From Tetragonia tetragonoides (taxonomy: Eukaryota; Streptophyta; Magnoliopsida; Caryophyllales; Aizoaceae): a stretch of DNA of 64,000 nt. The stretch is from positions 35,936,766 through 36,000,765 of the forward strand of contig CM076147.1 of the NCBI GenBank assembly GCA_038025085.1, given 5' to 3'. How positions within the stretch are numbered: the stretch's first letter is position 1; each line of letters starts with the position of its first letter. Below the pieces are notes generated by a model, which did not search any database, was not told the DNA's origin, and worked only from the letters and a program-made list of their open reading frames with translations. This document shows, one piece after another, positions 23,608 through 37,400 of the stretch. A program made the translations under genes and the position numbers.

Positions 23608-25757
23608 GCTTCTGCTATGAATTCAAGATTAGTTGTTTGATATCTAGGTTTTACAATGTAAATATTTGTCAGTGGGAAGCAATATGTTTGCTGAAATAAG
23701 AAGGGGATTGCTAAACGTAAATACCCAATTACTAAACGTAAATTCTCTTTTCCCGAAACGCCCCCAAACTCCCTTACCCTTCTCCCTCCCCTTTCTCTCT
23801 CTACCTCCTTTGAGGGTTGGATAATATACATTTTCTGTTCATTTTGTCGACAACTTTGGCCTTTGAGTTTCAAAGGGGAAACAGATCCGATCCCCATGAA
23901 CCCATCTGATTTCTAATTCTTCTAGATTGCCTTTTATTTTCATGCCCATATCTAGAATGTTTAGACTGTTGTTCAATGGCAAAAGAAAGTGACCATTTGG
24001 AGTTGGTTTGCAGTTCGAATGGGCATGGCAATAGCCAACGGAATATGCTATTTCTCGCTCGACAATTGCTCGTTCATCGCCTGCTCGCTCAGCATCCACC
24101 CCACTAGCGCCCTCACCTTCTTGCTCAATAGTCAGTATCGTCTTACCCATCATCTGAGACCCAAGCAAAGGCCATTTCCACTCGCCACTTGCCAGAAAAC
24201 CTACGCAAATCAATACTCCATAGTAAATCAATTAATTACTCCAAGAAAATAGAAAAGTTCAAATTCAATTCTTGACATGAAGATAGTTTAAAGTATACCA
24301 GAGATTAGATTAGACAGAGACTAGGTTAGAGGGTGTTGCCTTTAAAAAGAAAAGGGTGTTGATTAATGAAGTACCTGATGTCATCATTACTTCCATCAAA
24401 TTTATGATCTTGATCAAATGAAACATACATATTGATTAAGTTTAGGTTTCTTTTTAACTTATAGATCGAATACAAGAATTAGGTATCGAAGATTTCTCAA
24501 AGGATAAAGACTAAGGAGAAAGAATGTGGTTTGCAATTAAAAAGGGTACTTTGGGAAACATTAGGATAAAAAGATTTGCGTTTAGTAATTTAAGATTTAC
24601 GTTAAGCAGTTCCGAATAAGAAGTACCAGAAGTGTACCTATATCTCCTTGTATTGGGCTAGTGGATATTAACTAGCTAATTTGGTCAAATCTCTAGGGTT
24701 GATACTTGATAGTACTAGAAAGCTGACTTTTGCATTCAAAAAAAAAAAGAAAAAAAAAAAGAAAGCTGACTTTAAAACGTGTAAAATGACAATAAAACCA
24801 CTAAAGGGTAAAATTGTTATAACATCAAGCATGAGATTAGAAACTTAAGGAAGCATAAAAGATTCAACATGATGTCTGTGATAAATAATAAAAATAAAAA
24901 AATAAAAAAATAAAAATAAAAATTCAATATGATGTCTACAGGGTGGTTGTTTTCTTTAAGTTTAAATTTTTGACTACGGTTAAAGGACAACTAGAAAGCA
25001 AACGAGGGAAGTCGGCTGCCTTCTCAGTTCTCACTCTGGTGGCGAGCCTTTGCGCTTCCCAAACTACGGCTCTATCAACTTTAGTTACACTACATAATGA
25101 AAGAAACTAATATAATGTCTAGTTCATTGACGTCAATTGTTTGTAAAATGAGTAATTTTTTCCCCACAACAAAAAAATAAATAAATAAACAAGTTGAAAA
25201 AATTGTTATCGTGATGTATTCATGGAGGCGCACAACTAGAATTGTAGAAATGAACCTTGGAAGACAATCCCCAAGACACTTTCAACAACTAAACTAGGTA
25301 ACATTTGCTCATGCACCAAACTTGTGTGAATAAGACATACAAAGTTCAGATCAGTTTCATGTCGAGACCTTTCAATGCTAGGATTTAGTGTGAAAAACAG
25401 ACAAGAAACACAAACCACAGGAAACAGCTAGTGTGGATCAAGTTCATTTCCACACATCAGTTTTATCAATGTAGCAGCAATTAAATCACAAATATCAGGC
25501 GAGTATAAGCGTTGCTCAGACATTCAGATCCTTGTAATGTTTCTGGATTTCTATTTGTTGTCCAGTAAATATGGTGTTTATATCAATCAACCCCCCGAAA
25601 ATTATAACGGAAAGAAAAAAATCAACAACAGTTGATACATGATGCAAATTCTACTTTCAGTTGCTATCTGAGAACCATGAGACAACGCAAAAGACTATTA
25701 ACACTATTGACATCAATAACCTATCCAGGCAAAGGAGCTAGCAACCAAACCAATTAT
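23608..25757. other. Intergenic, no gene recognised
   Basis: AT-rich sequence between the copy A 3' flank and the stop of the coiled-coil gene. Small frames at 23839-24252 show no conserved motif. The part just below 25757 should contain the coiled-coil gene's 3' UTR. Confidence 0.45.
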
Positions 25758-28700
25758 TCATTCGAGCAGGAATTCATGAGTACGGTCAGGACTTGCCAGG
25801 AGGTCAAAAGACTTGCTCCCCAAACTGTCTTTTAGGATTGTGATCTGACCTTCTTTAACAAGTACATCTTCATCAAGTGCATCAACTTTCTTCTTCAACA
25901 TGTTCACCTCTGAGTTCAAGAGCATATTCTTCTCAGTATAATGTTTCACTTCTTGCCACATCATATCTCTCTCTTCAGAGACTTTTGGCAAAATTCCCTT
26001 TATAATTGTCAACTCTTTCGTACTATCCTGAAGGTTAGACTGAAGTTGATTTATCTTCTCTTCCTTCTGAATCATCTGTTAAAAGACAGGTCTCAAATTG
26101 TGGTATAATAATAATTAATTTGAAAAAAAATATGAGAGGAATGAATCTTTGACTAATGGAACAGTGTTGTGGTATTCAATATCAAAGAACGTGTATAACT
26201 TGTAATTTTAAATCAAGGGTTCTTAATTAGCTTTTACGAAGATCTATCAGTGCATAACTAGCCTCAAGAACAATGCTCATACTGTTTAATAGGAAGCATT
26301 GAAAATCCAGATCTTATATGATGAAGGTTTATCATACACTCACCTGAAGTTCGAGTTCCTTCATCTTGTGAGTGACACATGAGAGAGAGTCGAGAGCATT
26401 TTGGATTTCACATCTAAGAATATCGTTACCCCTTGTGGCAGCAGCCAATTCAGATTGTAGTTGTTCAACTTCTTGGTCTTTGGCATATAGTTTTTCCCGT
26501 AATAAACTTGTCAATAGCGTTTCAGCTTTGAGCTCAGATTTGGTCAGATCCTGTGCAAGAGAGATGTCTCATCTTAAATTATGACAATATAAAATCATAA
26601 TGAAAGAGCCATCATTCATTAATTCTATTCTACAATTGGTTGCAATCCTGAATTCAAATGAATTACCTGCAAATTCCATCCATTCTGTAATGCACCATAA
26701 TTATCCATGCACTGCGTCTGAGATTCTGAAGTCACCAAGCCAGACTTCTCATCCAGTATTCGGGCAACATTATGCAAACTTTTCATCAAACTTTCAGTCC
26801 CCCGCCTGAAACCTTGAACCTTCACTTCTGTATCAATGATAAACTGTGCATCAAAACAGCTTATTTTCGCTTCCTGACCATCTTTATTTCCTACAATTTG
26901 CCGAACTCTTTTGACGGATTCCAATAACTTTGAACAGAGATGAGTGCTGTCGTTGAGCAAGGATAAACCATTCTTTTGCAAGCATTGAAGACGAGTCCAT
27001 AATTCTTGGTCTAGCTTGAATGTTAATGAACCACCCTCTTTCCCACAGCTTTTAAGGCGATTCAGCAGGTTGATATTCTCATGTCGAAGAGAATCAGCTT
27101 CAAGTCTGTAAGATTCAACCTCTTTTCTCAAAGCCTGCTCAACTCCTGTCAACCTTATCTGCTCCATTTGTAGCTTCTGCACATGCTTATCAGAATTCCC
27201 GACCGATTGCTTTTTCTGGACTGACTCAACAAGTTCCCCTCTCAGTCCATCAATTGTCTTCTCTTGTTCACTGCAGGTTCTTAGTAACCTAGTGACACAT
27301 GCATGCAAGTCCTTGCACTCATCCTCTTTATCTCCGTAACTATTCTGCAAGTGATCCCTATTTTCTTCCGCTGTCTTGTATTTATCTTGTAACTCATAGA
27401 TACTTTGGCGAAGATCTTGGTTCTCCCTTTGAGCAGACTCGAGAATTGAAGTCAAATCCTTAATTTGTTTCTCGGAAAAGCTAATCGTGTTTCTCCTCTC
27501 AATTTCTGTTTCGCGGAAAGAAAACACTTCCCTTTGAAGGGATACATTCTGCTCTGCAAGCTCCCTCACCCGTTCACGGAGTCTCTGCTCTTCTATCTGG
27601 TATTTCTCCACCTTCAAAGACCAGTCACTCGACCTCCTGTCTAACTCCTCCTCTAGAGCTGATTGCATCTCATCCTTTTCCTTCTGTAATTTTCTGGTCT
27701 GTGAATCCAAGTCTAACCTTACTGCTCTAAGTTGTTGTTTTATAGAAGTCCTATCAGCAATTTGACTATCCAAAACAGCAGAAACCTCGAGTGCCAAACT
27801 TACCTTCTCTTCAGTTAAGTGTTTAATTCTCTGGACCAAAGCCGGCACATTGAACTCAATATCTCGTAGAAATGACTCCTGTTCAAGCTCTTCAGAAAGA
27901 AACAAGATCCTTTCCTGTGCGTTCTTAAATTTAGATTTCAACTCTACATCAAACCCATCTTCAGAATCAGCACTGAAACTAGAATCAATGATGTCCTCAA
28001 AACCTAGGTGATCTCCAGGCTGATATCCATCATTCAATGAACAAGCTCTCTCTGATGGACAACCTATGTGATGAGCTACATTTGACTTGGAGGCTGCCCT
28101 CTTATTTAATGATCCATTGTAAACATCTTCAATTGTAATTGGAACATCAGAATCATAGTCCTTTGAATTTGTTCTTGGAGAAATGTGAGTCTGACAAAGT
28201 TTTTCAACAACATGCTTTGCCAAATCCTGAGGTGATTCGTGTTCACATCCAGAGTCCACCCAATCTCTTGATGAGAAGTAAAGTTGTGGCCCTCTAGCTC
28301 CTCTAAATGAATGAGATCTCGGTTTGCCTTTCATACTACCAGTTGGGGAAGCAGGCGCTGTAGAATGAATTCTCGGTGGCTTCTTATCACCACCACTTGC
28401 AGTATGATTTTTCCGAGAAATTCTGCTCATGTGCCTTCTTCTTTCATTCTGCTGCTCTCCATCGATGTAAAGGTCTAGAACCTCATTAGACATATTACCA
28501 GAGCTAAGTGAAGAATTTCCAGAGGAATCATGATAACCTTGGCAAGACTGAGAGGGAACAGGCTTGTGGACCCCATGGTCACCCTGAAAAGCAATTTCTT
28601 GTACTCGCTTCGTCTTCACATGCCTCTCCGGAGTGAGTGTGCGATGCCTAGAATGGCTAGAACAAAGAGGGGAGGGAACCAACAGGTTAGTCACATGAAG

Positions 28701-29088
28701 TGCTAATTGAAATGTACTGTAGCCATGGCCCATGTGCATGTCAACAATGCAGTCATAAGTAAATGAAACGATATAGGAAATTTATAAAGATAAAAGAAAT
28801 GGCTTACCGAGATGGGTTATTTTGTCGTTGAGCTCTTCCGCTGCTACTACTGGAAGGTGAGCTACTCTGCTCACTCAAAAAAGAAGGATTCCTATGACTT
28901 GTTGCATTACCAAGAAAAGTTGCAGACGAGAATGAATGACTCCTTCTAAGAACAGGATTATGGTCTAAAGTTTGGTTTTCAGACGCATTCTCATCCTTCT
29001 TTCCTTGATCACTCAGTCCATTTTTTGTTGAGTGCTCCACGCACACTTGCTTATCCGTTGAAGATCTGAAAAAGAATAGCCTTTTCAT
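25758..29088 (-). CDS. Long coiled-coil protein (plant CAP-Gly-domain-linker-like / DUF7653-type)
   Basis: Four coding exons: 29088-28808, 28656-26667, 26550-26344 and 26075-25758. They join in frame to 931 residues with GT-AG borders. The protein starts MKRLFFFRSSTDKQ, followed by a Ser-rich basic region with RRSHSFSSATF and RHRTLTPERH. From about residue 290 to the end it is almost entirely heptad-rich coiled coil with many Glu/Lys/Arg/Gln runs (for example ELEQESFLRDIEF, LREKLYAKDQEVEQLQSEL). There is no catalytic domain or membrane segment. The MK(R/K)LFFFRSS start and coiled-coil body recall the Arabidopsis proteins described as CAP-Gly domain linker; that assignment is from memory and moderate. 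A cytoskeletal or scaffold role is likely but unproven. Two in-frame acceptors 9 nt apart (exon 2 starting at 28656 or 28647) could give isoforms differing by three residues. Confidence 0.85.
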
Positions 29089-30915
29089 CTGAAGACTATT
29101 AATTGAAATATATCTCTACAGCTCATAAAAGCTCCCACAAGCACCCTCAAGTTAATTTTCTCTGTCAAACCCTGAGAATGGTCAATGTACCTGAACAGAA
29201 GACAAGCATGATTGTCATGGCTTGTACACAGAAAATTGAAAAATAAAGAATAAGAGGATATATGATGCAATTCACAATAAGTTAAAATAACAATAGCAAA
29301 CTTAGCAAATAAATTGGACCAAACATGTTGGGCCAAGTCGCTAATCGCTATGAGTCATTGCCCGTAAACTACTCATATCACAAGAAAACACAACTACTGA
29401 CACAACATATCTCTAAAGTCCATGCCTGATCTCATAACAAAAGCACGCACAAAAATAAAATCTGGAGCAAAATATCTGTTCAATATGATGAAGAATGAAG
29501 GCAACAGTTCATGAGGGGCATTTAAAAACAACAGATAAGAGACAGTCAGAAATGGATCATACTTCAAGCTAGTGGAGGCCACAAATTATATTAGAACAAC
29601 AAAAGTAATCACAACTGGACGAAGATGCATCGCATGTATTGATGAAAGACACTATTAGCAATTAAAACACTTCTACAAAATATCACAGGCAAACCCTCCT
29701 CTATGCGAGTTCACTCGAGACAATCTAAGGATGAATATTAGGCACACTAAGTTATTGCAACACTGGAGAGTATCAATCTACAATGTTGAATTTGGAGTCA
29801 CCATACAAATGGAAGAAAGAATACCTACAATAGTAAAACCCACAACTAATACTTCAACAACAAACTTCAAAACAGGAATGAAATTTCAGCCAATGAATGC
29901 TACACTAGAATTCTAGAAGCACTCTTCTATATAACCATTTTCGCTGCATAAGTGCAAAAAAACAGCTGTTTTCTGAAATATACAACGACCAAGTGGCACA
30001 TTTTTCTTGTAAGTGTTCTTATTTATCTACCCAACAAAAATGGCAGAATCCTTGCTGATGTATAGGTGTCTTTAACATTTAAAATGATTCCAGTGCTGCA
30101 GTTCACTTCTCAACACAATGAACAGATACCCAAATGATTCTGAATATAAACAATTAAATGAAGAAAAATTAAAGGTAAAGGTAAAACAAAAAAAATGGGC
30201 ATTGACTTTTTCTGACATGTAAACATGGAGAAACAAGTGAAATCAATAATGGTGATCTAAATCAGAAATCATTGAATAACATACAGAGATTGGATGAATT
30301 GTTTTTTAGCCATTGAGAGACACTAGTGTCGGACATTAATTACACAACTGATTTCACAATATAATAAACACAAAAACCAGCAAAATCATATATAATCAAA
30401 CAGCACGAAGATTGAAGCCAAGAAGATTAGCCGATAGATAAATAAATTAGTAGCAACTAAATGACTCTTTAACCCTCTAAACCCTAAATCTCTCAACGAT
30501 TAGCCAAATTAAACAGTAACCCTTAGGTATTCAACAAAATCGAAAAAAAATAATCAACATTTCATCAAAAAGAAACCAATACCGAAATTCTTCACTCCTC
30601 CGAACAAAATTATAAATTAAATAAAAAAAAAATCATTCTCCATGCGAAAAATTGAGAATTCTCAAAAAAGAGAGGGAAAAAAAGAAAGTAGCACCAACGG
30701 TCAGCTACACCGAAAAGGTTTGATGAATATCGCAAATAACGCAAGAACTTCCGAAATTCAATAGAGAGAGAATAAGAGAGAGAAAGAGAGAGAGGACTTA
30801 CTTCCTGGTGAATGAATGGGAGAGGAGAGAGAAAATGGAAGTTGAAGAGATGACGGCGGTTACAGTGAGAGAAGAAAAAGAGTAGCAGCTTTTTGTTGCT
30901 CTGAAATGATGTGTG

Positions 30916-30957
<42 letters not shown>

Positions 30958-30980
30958 TTGAAGAAGGTTGATTTTGGCAA
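29089..30980 (-). other. Leader and upstream region of the coiled-coil gene
   Basis: No coding exon is seen. A TTCAG acceptor lies directly before the start codon at 29088. A possible donor (GAA|GTAAGTCC on the minus strand) lies near 30800, suggesting a 5' UTR exon around 30980-30802 and a long UTR intron. The CT-rich leader (GA on the plus strand) is at 30915-30953. Confidence 0.5.
30915..30953. repeat. (GA)n microsatellite in presumed 5' UTR
   Basis: Near-perfect AG repeat of about 38 bp, a CT tract in the orientation of the coiled-coil gene, comparable to the one in front of the PP2C gene. Confidence 0.9.
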
Positions 30981-31213
30981 CGGGCGGATTAATTGAGACT
31001 TTTGAGAGGAAGGCAGGGGTAAAATTGTCTAATTGATGCGATTTTGAATATTTCGAGAGGCGCTTTTTGGAGCGGAGAGAGAAGAGAGAGTAGAGGAGCG
31101 TTACGTTTTACATTTTTTTTGTAATGGTTGTAAAGTATGTGGCCTACTAGTACTAAACTAGGACACACTAGTGGTGGTCATGCAACTTTTGATCTTTCTA
31201 TTGTCCATATACA

Positions 31214-32662
31214 GGCAGCCACAAGCCCAGAAAACCATGGACATGAAACCAGGAAATTTATTAGTACTATGATTTTTCATTTTTGATTTCCTTCTATATA
31301 GTGGCTCTGTTCGGTAATAGTTTTTTATGGGCCAAATTACCAAATTGGTCTTTTTAATGATCTCTGATGGACGTATTGGTATTTTTTTTTCCGCCGGTAA
31401 CAATAAGGTTTATTTTTTCAACTCCGGCAACATTTAAGTCTTTTAATTAATTGAACCGTCCAATATGGTCCTAAAACACATTCCGGAGATAATTTTCGCC
31501 ATTTAAGTAATGGTAATATTTTTTTTTCTCTTTTTTCATTTTTGTATTTAGTAACAACCAAAGCAAAATCAATCTCTTTCCTCAAATCTGTCCCAATCTT
31601 TATTAGTGATCTCCATGAGTATAACCAAAATCCTCAAATCCGTCCTAACTTAGCAATTACCCAAAATAATCGAATCCTGGTATGGCCTAAAACTTTTTTT
31701 TTTTTTTGAAAAAGCCTAAATCTTTTTCAAAGGCGGAAAAGGAGTAATAAAAATCCTGGTATGTCCTTCTTAATGATCATCTTCATTTTCATCTTCTTCT
31801 TCAATCTTAATATGCCTATCATCATGATGGTGATGGAAAAAGGAGCTTCGTAACAGAATCAGAGGACAAAGGCAGGTGTAAATTCGACGATACCATTTTA
31901 GTTTTAATTAGTTTTACCTCCCTTGTGTTTTTTTTCCTATTTTGAGATGATGGAAACAGGGGAGGAAAGATTAAGGGAGAGGGGGGGGGGGGGGGAGGGA
32001 GAAGAACAGAGGATTCTGGTTATGGTGGTAATGGTCATTAATGAAGATGAAGGATGATTTGAGGAAACTAATAGATTTTTCTCATTAAGAAATGCAAAAA
32101 CAGAAAAAGGAAAAAAAACGATTGCAATTAATAAATGGCAAAAATTGTCTGCGGGATGAATTTTAAGACCATGTTGACCGGTTCAGTTAATTAAAAGACT
32201 TAAATGTGGCCGGAGTTGAAAAAATAAACCTTATTATTACTGGCGAAAAAATATATATCAATATGTCCACAGGGGGTCATTAAAAAGACCAATCTGATAA
32301 ATTGGCCGTTTTTTATGTAGTGGTCAGTGGTTTGACCAATTCAAACCTTTACTAAGGTCATATTTGGTTGGGTGTAAGTCAACAAAGGAACTTCAACTTC
32401 CTTGGAAGAAAAACAAATTACATGGTTTGGTTCAATTATTTCTATGAAAGTAGAAGTTACATAAAACTTAAACTTCCCATGAAGCATGAGAAGTTGCTTA
32501 CCTAGGGGGGATAGGCAGCCACAAGCCCAAAAAACAATGGACATGAAACCAGGAAATTTATTAGTACTATGATTTTTCATTTTTGATTTACTTCAATAGC
32601 CCTGTTCGGCAATAGCTTTTTATGTAGTGGTCAATGGTTTGACCAATTCAAATCTCTATTAA
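31214..32662. repeat. Direct duplication, one copy split by a MULE
   Basis: Copy 1 (31214-31328 plus 32308-32356) and copy 2 (32514-32662) share GGCAGCCACAAGCCC, GGACATGAAACCAGGAAATT, CTGTTCGG(T/C)AATAG and TTTTTATGTAGTGGTCA(G/A)TGG. Copy 2 is the uninterrupted version. The sequence in between (about 32345-32512) resembles part of the MITE at 41547-41932. Confidence 0.85.
31329..32307. mobile_element. MULE-type non-autonomous element, 979 bp
   Basis: TIRs of about 190 bp: 31329-31515 matches the reverse complement of about 32120-32307. Shared words include ATTGGTCTTTTTAATGA, AATAAGGTTTATTTTTTCAA and ACATTTAAGTCTTTTAATTAA. The element is flanked by perfect 9-bp duplications GTTTTTTAT (31320-31328 and 32308-32316). 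The paralogous empty site in copy 2 of the flanking duplication (near 32608-32625) reads straight through. The interior has no transposase and no protein I recognise. Confidence 0.85.
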
Positions 32663-34405
32663 GCATTTCTACCGATGTTCGGTAACAAGCGTTTACAAGC
32701 CTATGCTAGCGTTTGAGTTATGTTTTTGGAAAGCTAAGTATGTACGGGATCTTTTTTAGGATTTGTTTATTGATTGTAACTTTAGAAATTGGAAATAATT
32801 TTGATCACCAATAATGGACTAACTTAATTAGAGAAAGATTTATTAATCTTTTTCTTTTTTTTTTACATTTTGGGATTTTTATTTAATTTTTTCATCTTCT
32901 ATTTTCCTCAAAGAATTTTAAAAAAAATATATACGTAAAATAATAAGTACATGCATATTGATGGGATTGTCTTCTACTTATAAGTGCCGAATGGAATTTT
33001 ACATTGAATAAAATATCTTATTTAATTTCAAGGGTCGAAGGCAAACACAAAATTATGGAAGTTAAATTTAGCTTGTGGGAAAATAGTGGAGGTAGATAAT
33101 GTGTATATTATTGGTTGGTCAATGAGGTGAGTGAGGAATTGAGGATGGACTGAATTGAGATATTGGGGTTTTCACAAATACTATCGAAGAAACGAAAAAA
33201 AGAGTTATTGGGCCAGTTAATAATAATGATTCGCAAATTCCTGATCTGAGTTTGAAATTGAAGGGTTTTTTTTTCTTTCTTTCTTATAGTATAGTTTTTA
33301 AGTGTATAATTATACCGGGGAAAAAAATTCTAAACATGAATGCAGTGATAGGAAAATTTCTATTTATTTTTTATTTTTTTGTACTGTGTTTGTTATAAGA
33401 AATTTTCGTCAGATTCTTCTTAATTTTAATACTACTCATTTGTATGCTTGTATGTTGCACAGCTAAGTATAAATATATGTCATTAATGTTTTCAGTTGAT
33501 ATACATTTTGTAAACACACACACAAAAAAAAGATTTTAGAAATAATACTTGTGATGATCTATAAAAATATTATAATTTATTACCCTTGCATTTTGAGTGA
33601 AGTGCTAGTTCACTCTTAAAACAAACAAAAGATAATCATGTGTTGAATCAAATGAAAAGGGAGGAGGCAATAGCCAATATGGGAAGGTTAGTGGTTAATT
33701 ACACAATGTTGACATGCTAACTGGGCGTTCTTTGTTAGTTGTTTTTTCATTTTATTTTCTACTTTTTTCAATCGTTGAATGAGTTTTTTTTTTTTTTTAA
33801 TCAAAAAATGGGGTTCTTATTAGGAATAACTATTCCCTCAACAATATGAAAAATAATGAGTAGTGATAATAAATATTGCATTATAAACACTAAAAAATAT
33901 CACATTCGAAAAGTATGAATAGCGTACAAGAAACAATTTCCTATCTTATAAAAAAAATCTTAATATCTTCATTCTTTTTCACTAACATGGATAGCTTATC
34001 TCTTAAAAATAAATGAAAATAGTAGTACTAATAGTAATTATAGTGTAAAAATATAATTAGATTGAATAAAAATTTTGTTAAATAATAATCATCCTTATAC
34101 ATAACAATAATAAAAAAATATATAAAAATAATAATAAAATTCACCAAAGTAATTAATCATTCATCAAACAGATAATAAATTATAGTGATGTCCATTAATG
34201 TCATTTTACAAGTACCAGCAAGGAATAGCTGGTTTATTACCAAACATTTTTTATACAAACGACCAATATCACCAGCCAACTGGTCAAAACAGCTAATGCT
34301 ACCATCCAATGCCAAACAGGGCCAAAGTCGATAGAGCTTTCTCCAGAGTAGATTGAATGCGGCGGCAGAAACAGGCGGCTCAACAGTACCACTCAACAGT
34401 GGAGC
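32663..34405. other. AT-rich intergenic region, no gene recognised
   Basis: Sequence downstream of nitrilase copy B, with A/T homopolymers and scattered AT repeats. The 3' UTR of copy B lies just below 34405 and is similar to the copy A 3' flank (GAGCTCCACTGTTGAG in both). Confidence 0.5.
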
Positions 34406-37400
34406 TCATAAAGGGGAAGATTTCCAGAAATCAAGAGGCATTCGATGCTGAAAGATCAGAAGAATAAGAGATCGAAATAGATTTATTTTATATTTGTAGC
34501 TGCTATTTCATTGATAGAATATTGAAATGATGAATATGAAACATATAGGTCATCGTATTATATAAAATGACACTCGCTATAATTACGTTTACGTCTATTA
34601 AGTTCTCAGTCATTTTTGTTAGGAAAATGTTTTATTGACTCAGTGGGTGGTCAATTTATTTCAATATTGTGTCTATTTCTCTCCTACTTTAATTACTACT
34701 TTAAAAATAGAGAAGAGAGAATTGTGAAAATAGATAAGAGAGATAGATACAATAAGGTTGTGCGTTGGCAACTCAGTATGTGGATATATCATTCTCCTGT
34801 TAGGAAAATTGCCAGTACTATATACTAGAGGCCGGTAAAATGATTGATTACTGTAAGAACAAGCTAAATATTTATTAATCCGGAAGATAAGAACTGTCAT
34901 TAACTTGCCAAATTGTACCGGGTTACATTCATTCAGCTTGTTAACCACCAGAGCAAAGTTTGTAGTACAAGTTACGAGTATGTACCTTGTCCATGGGCAT
35001 TTTCGTTCTCACAGAATTGATAAGTGAACAATCAATATCTGCTATAGCAATGCCGGTTGAAAATCTATCTGTAACAGGCAAATATGAAATCTGGATATAA
35101 GGGAAAAAATGAAGGCAGCAGAAGCAACTACTCATTTTCTCCTAGCTCATTATGATTTGAGGCATCATATCATTGAAAGAAAAAGCTTCATTTTCTTATA
35201 TACATATGCATGAAATACTCATCCGTTCTAAAAAATCTCCTTCAATTTGACTTTTTAGTTCAAAATTTACAAACTTCGATCATTAATTTTAGAAAAATTA
35301 TAAAGATTTTTGTAAGTAAAAAAAAAAATACTATTATTAGATTCATTTCAATTATATTTTCAAATATCACATTTTTATAGTTATATAATTATTATTATTC
35401 ATTGTCAAAGTGTCATCTTGAAAACCGAGAAAAGTCAAATAGAAAAAAGATTTTGGAAACAGGTGGGTCGCTTTGTCCAAAATCGTGACAAATAGAAACT
35501 TATGGGAATCCTTGCCTCCAGCCCCAAAAATCTGTATGATGAGAGAATTAGCTCACCGGGTAGACGAGCGACTACAGCTCCCCAGGGATCAATAATTAAA
35601 GAACCTCCATCGCTTTCGCTTTTCTCATTATGCTTTCCAACTTGTGATGCGGCTATAACCTGAAATAGAAAGGGTCTTGCTCTTGAATAATAGGAGTAAT
35701 ATTTAAAAGCAGACTGGATAAATATGATACAATGTAGGGCTTCTTGCTTCTAGCTAATGTAAAGCACGAAAACTTGTATCAAGCGGCCTTAAGGTAAGGC
35801 GCCTCAAATAAGCATGATGTTATGCTTATTGGTTATAAAGGTGATCTCACCTTGAGGAAGCCGCCTTTGAATGAAAAGTTTTTTTTTTTTTTTTTTTTTT
35901 TTTTTGAGAAAAGGTCAGAGTGATCTATTACCAACTTGTAGCTAAATAGGTTTATGTACACACTAAGGCTCTGTTTGATTCACCTTAATTTTACTTAAAT
36001 TCAGTTCAATTCAGTCCATTTCAGTTCATGCGTAACTTTAGCACTCATATAACTTTTTATTCCGAAATAATTTCATGATGATAATTATGTCATCGAAAAG
36101 ATCTCAAAGCATACTTTTAAATGAGTCCAATATTGACTATGTTTGGACAAATTTTAAATGGTTAACGGTTAAGTTTAAAAAATCAGTTCAGTTCAGTTCA
36201 GTTTAGCTCAGTTCAGTTCAAATCAGTTTTATCCAAGTGAATCAAATGGAGCCTCAGGAAGGAAAAGGGTCACAAGAAATGCCCAGATCCCAAACCTCCA
36301 CACTACAGACAGACTGAAATTAAGCTAATCAGGCCAAAAAGGCTTTATCTCTAGCAGTTATCTTCCCCAAGACATTGAAGCTGAGTCTTGTCTTCACTTC
36401 CCTACTGATTATGTTTTTGTAGACTATCTCCGTGGGTTTCTACATGTTACAAAAAATTATAGCATTTTCATTTCTCTCACAAATGGTCTTCTTTTTGTGC
36501 CAGTACCCATAGCAATTTAGCAACAACTTTGTTGTTCCAGCTCTGACAGTGCTTGAAATTTAATCCACCATATTTTCCTTTCTCTACACATGCTATCTCA
36601 GCTAACCAGAGAAATTTTGCCTTGATTATCCTTATCACCCTAATTTTCTCTCTCTTCCCTTCCCTTCATTAGAATTCAGAACCAGCACTAGTTGACTATG
36701 TCCCTAACCATTGATCTATCACCTTTCTTTATTTTCCTTTTCGATGATTCTTTCACCTTTTTCAATCGATAATTGGTGTGACTAATCAGTAACAATAAAA
36801 CAAAAGAAAACCGAATTTATCGATTATCACCTTTCTATGATAAATCAATGGTATATCGGTGTGGCTATCGATAATTAGTGTGGCTAATCAGTAACAATCA
36901 CTAGTATATATATATTACAAAGAAAGCAGTCATGCAAAATGACACTACCCTAAAAGAAAATGGCACTACACCAAAAAAAAAAACACCTTTGAGGTTACCA
37001 CAACGGTCGATTTGAGTTTACGACAGCGGTTCCAACCGCTTTTATCTCGAGCTTAGTTGTAAGTGAGACATCTACGACAATAGTTACGTTCGACCGTTGT
37101 CGTAGATTCATGTACGACAATGGTTCAAAACGGACCGCTATTGCAAGTGCCAAAATTATATTTGATTCTGAAAATGTGAGAAGTTGTTGGGTAGAATATA
37201 TTATTGGAGAATAATATTAGGAAATAATATTAGGGAATATTCTAGATATATATTATAAGATTGTAATAATATCTTAATTATTCTAGAATAATATCTTATG
37301 ATCTTGTATATCGTGTATTACCATATATAGGAGGCTTATACCTCTATATATATAGTCCTTTATCACATTAATAAACTAAGCAATTGTGTGATTCATATTT

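Noticed and set aside
23502..23897. Poly-Thr and poly-Cys ORFs
   Set aside because: They are direct translations of the (CAA)n microsatellite.
36140..36260. CRISPR-like array suggested by regular TTCAG words
   Set aside because: The repeats are contiguous pentamers without unique spacers, inside a MITE of a eukaryotic genome.
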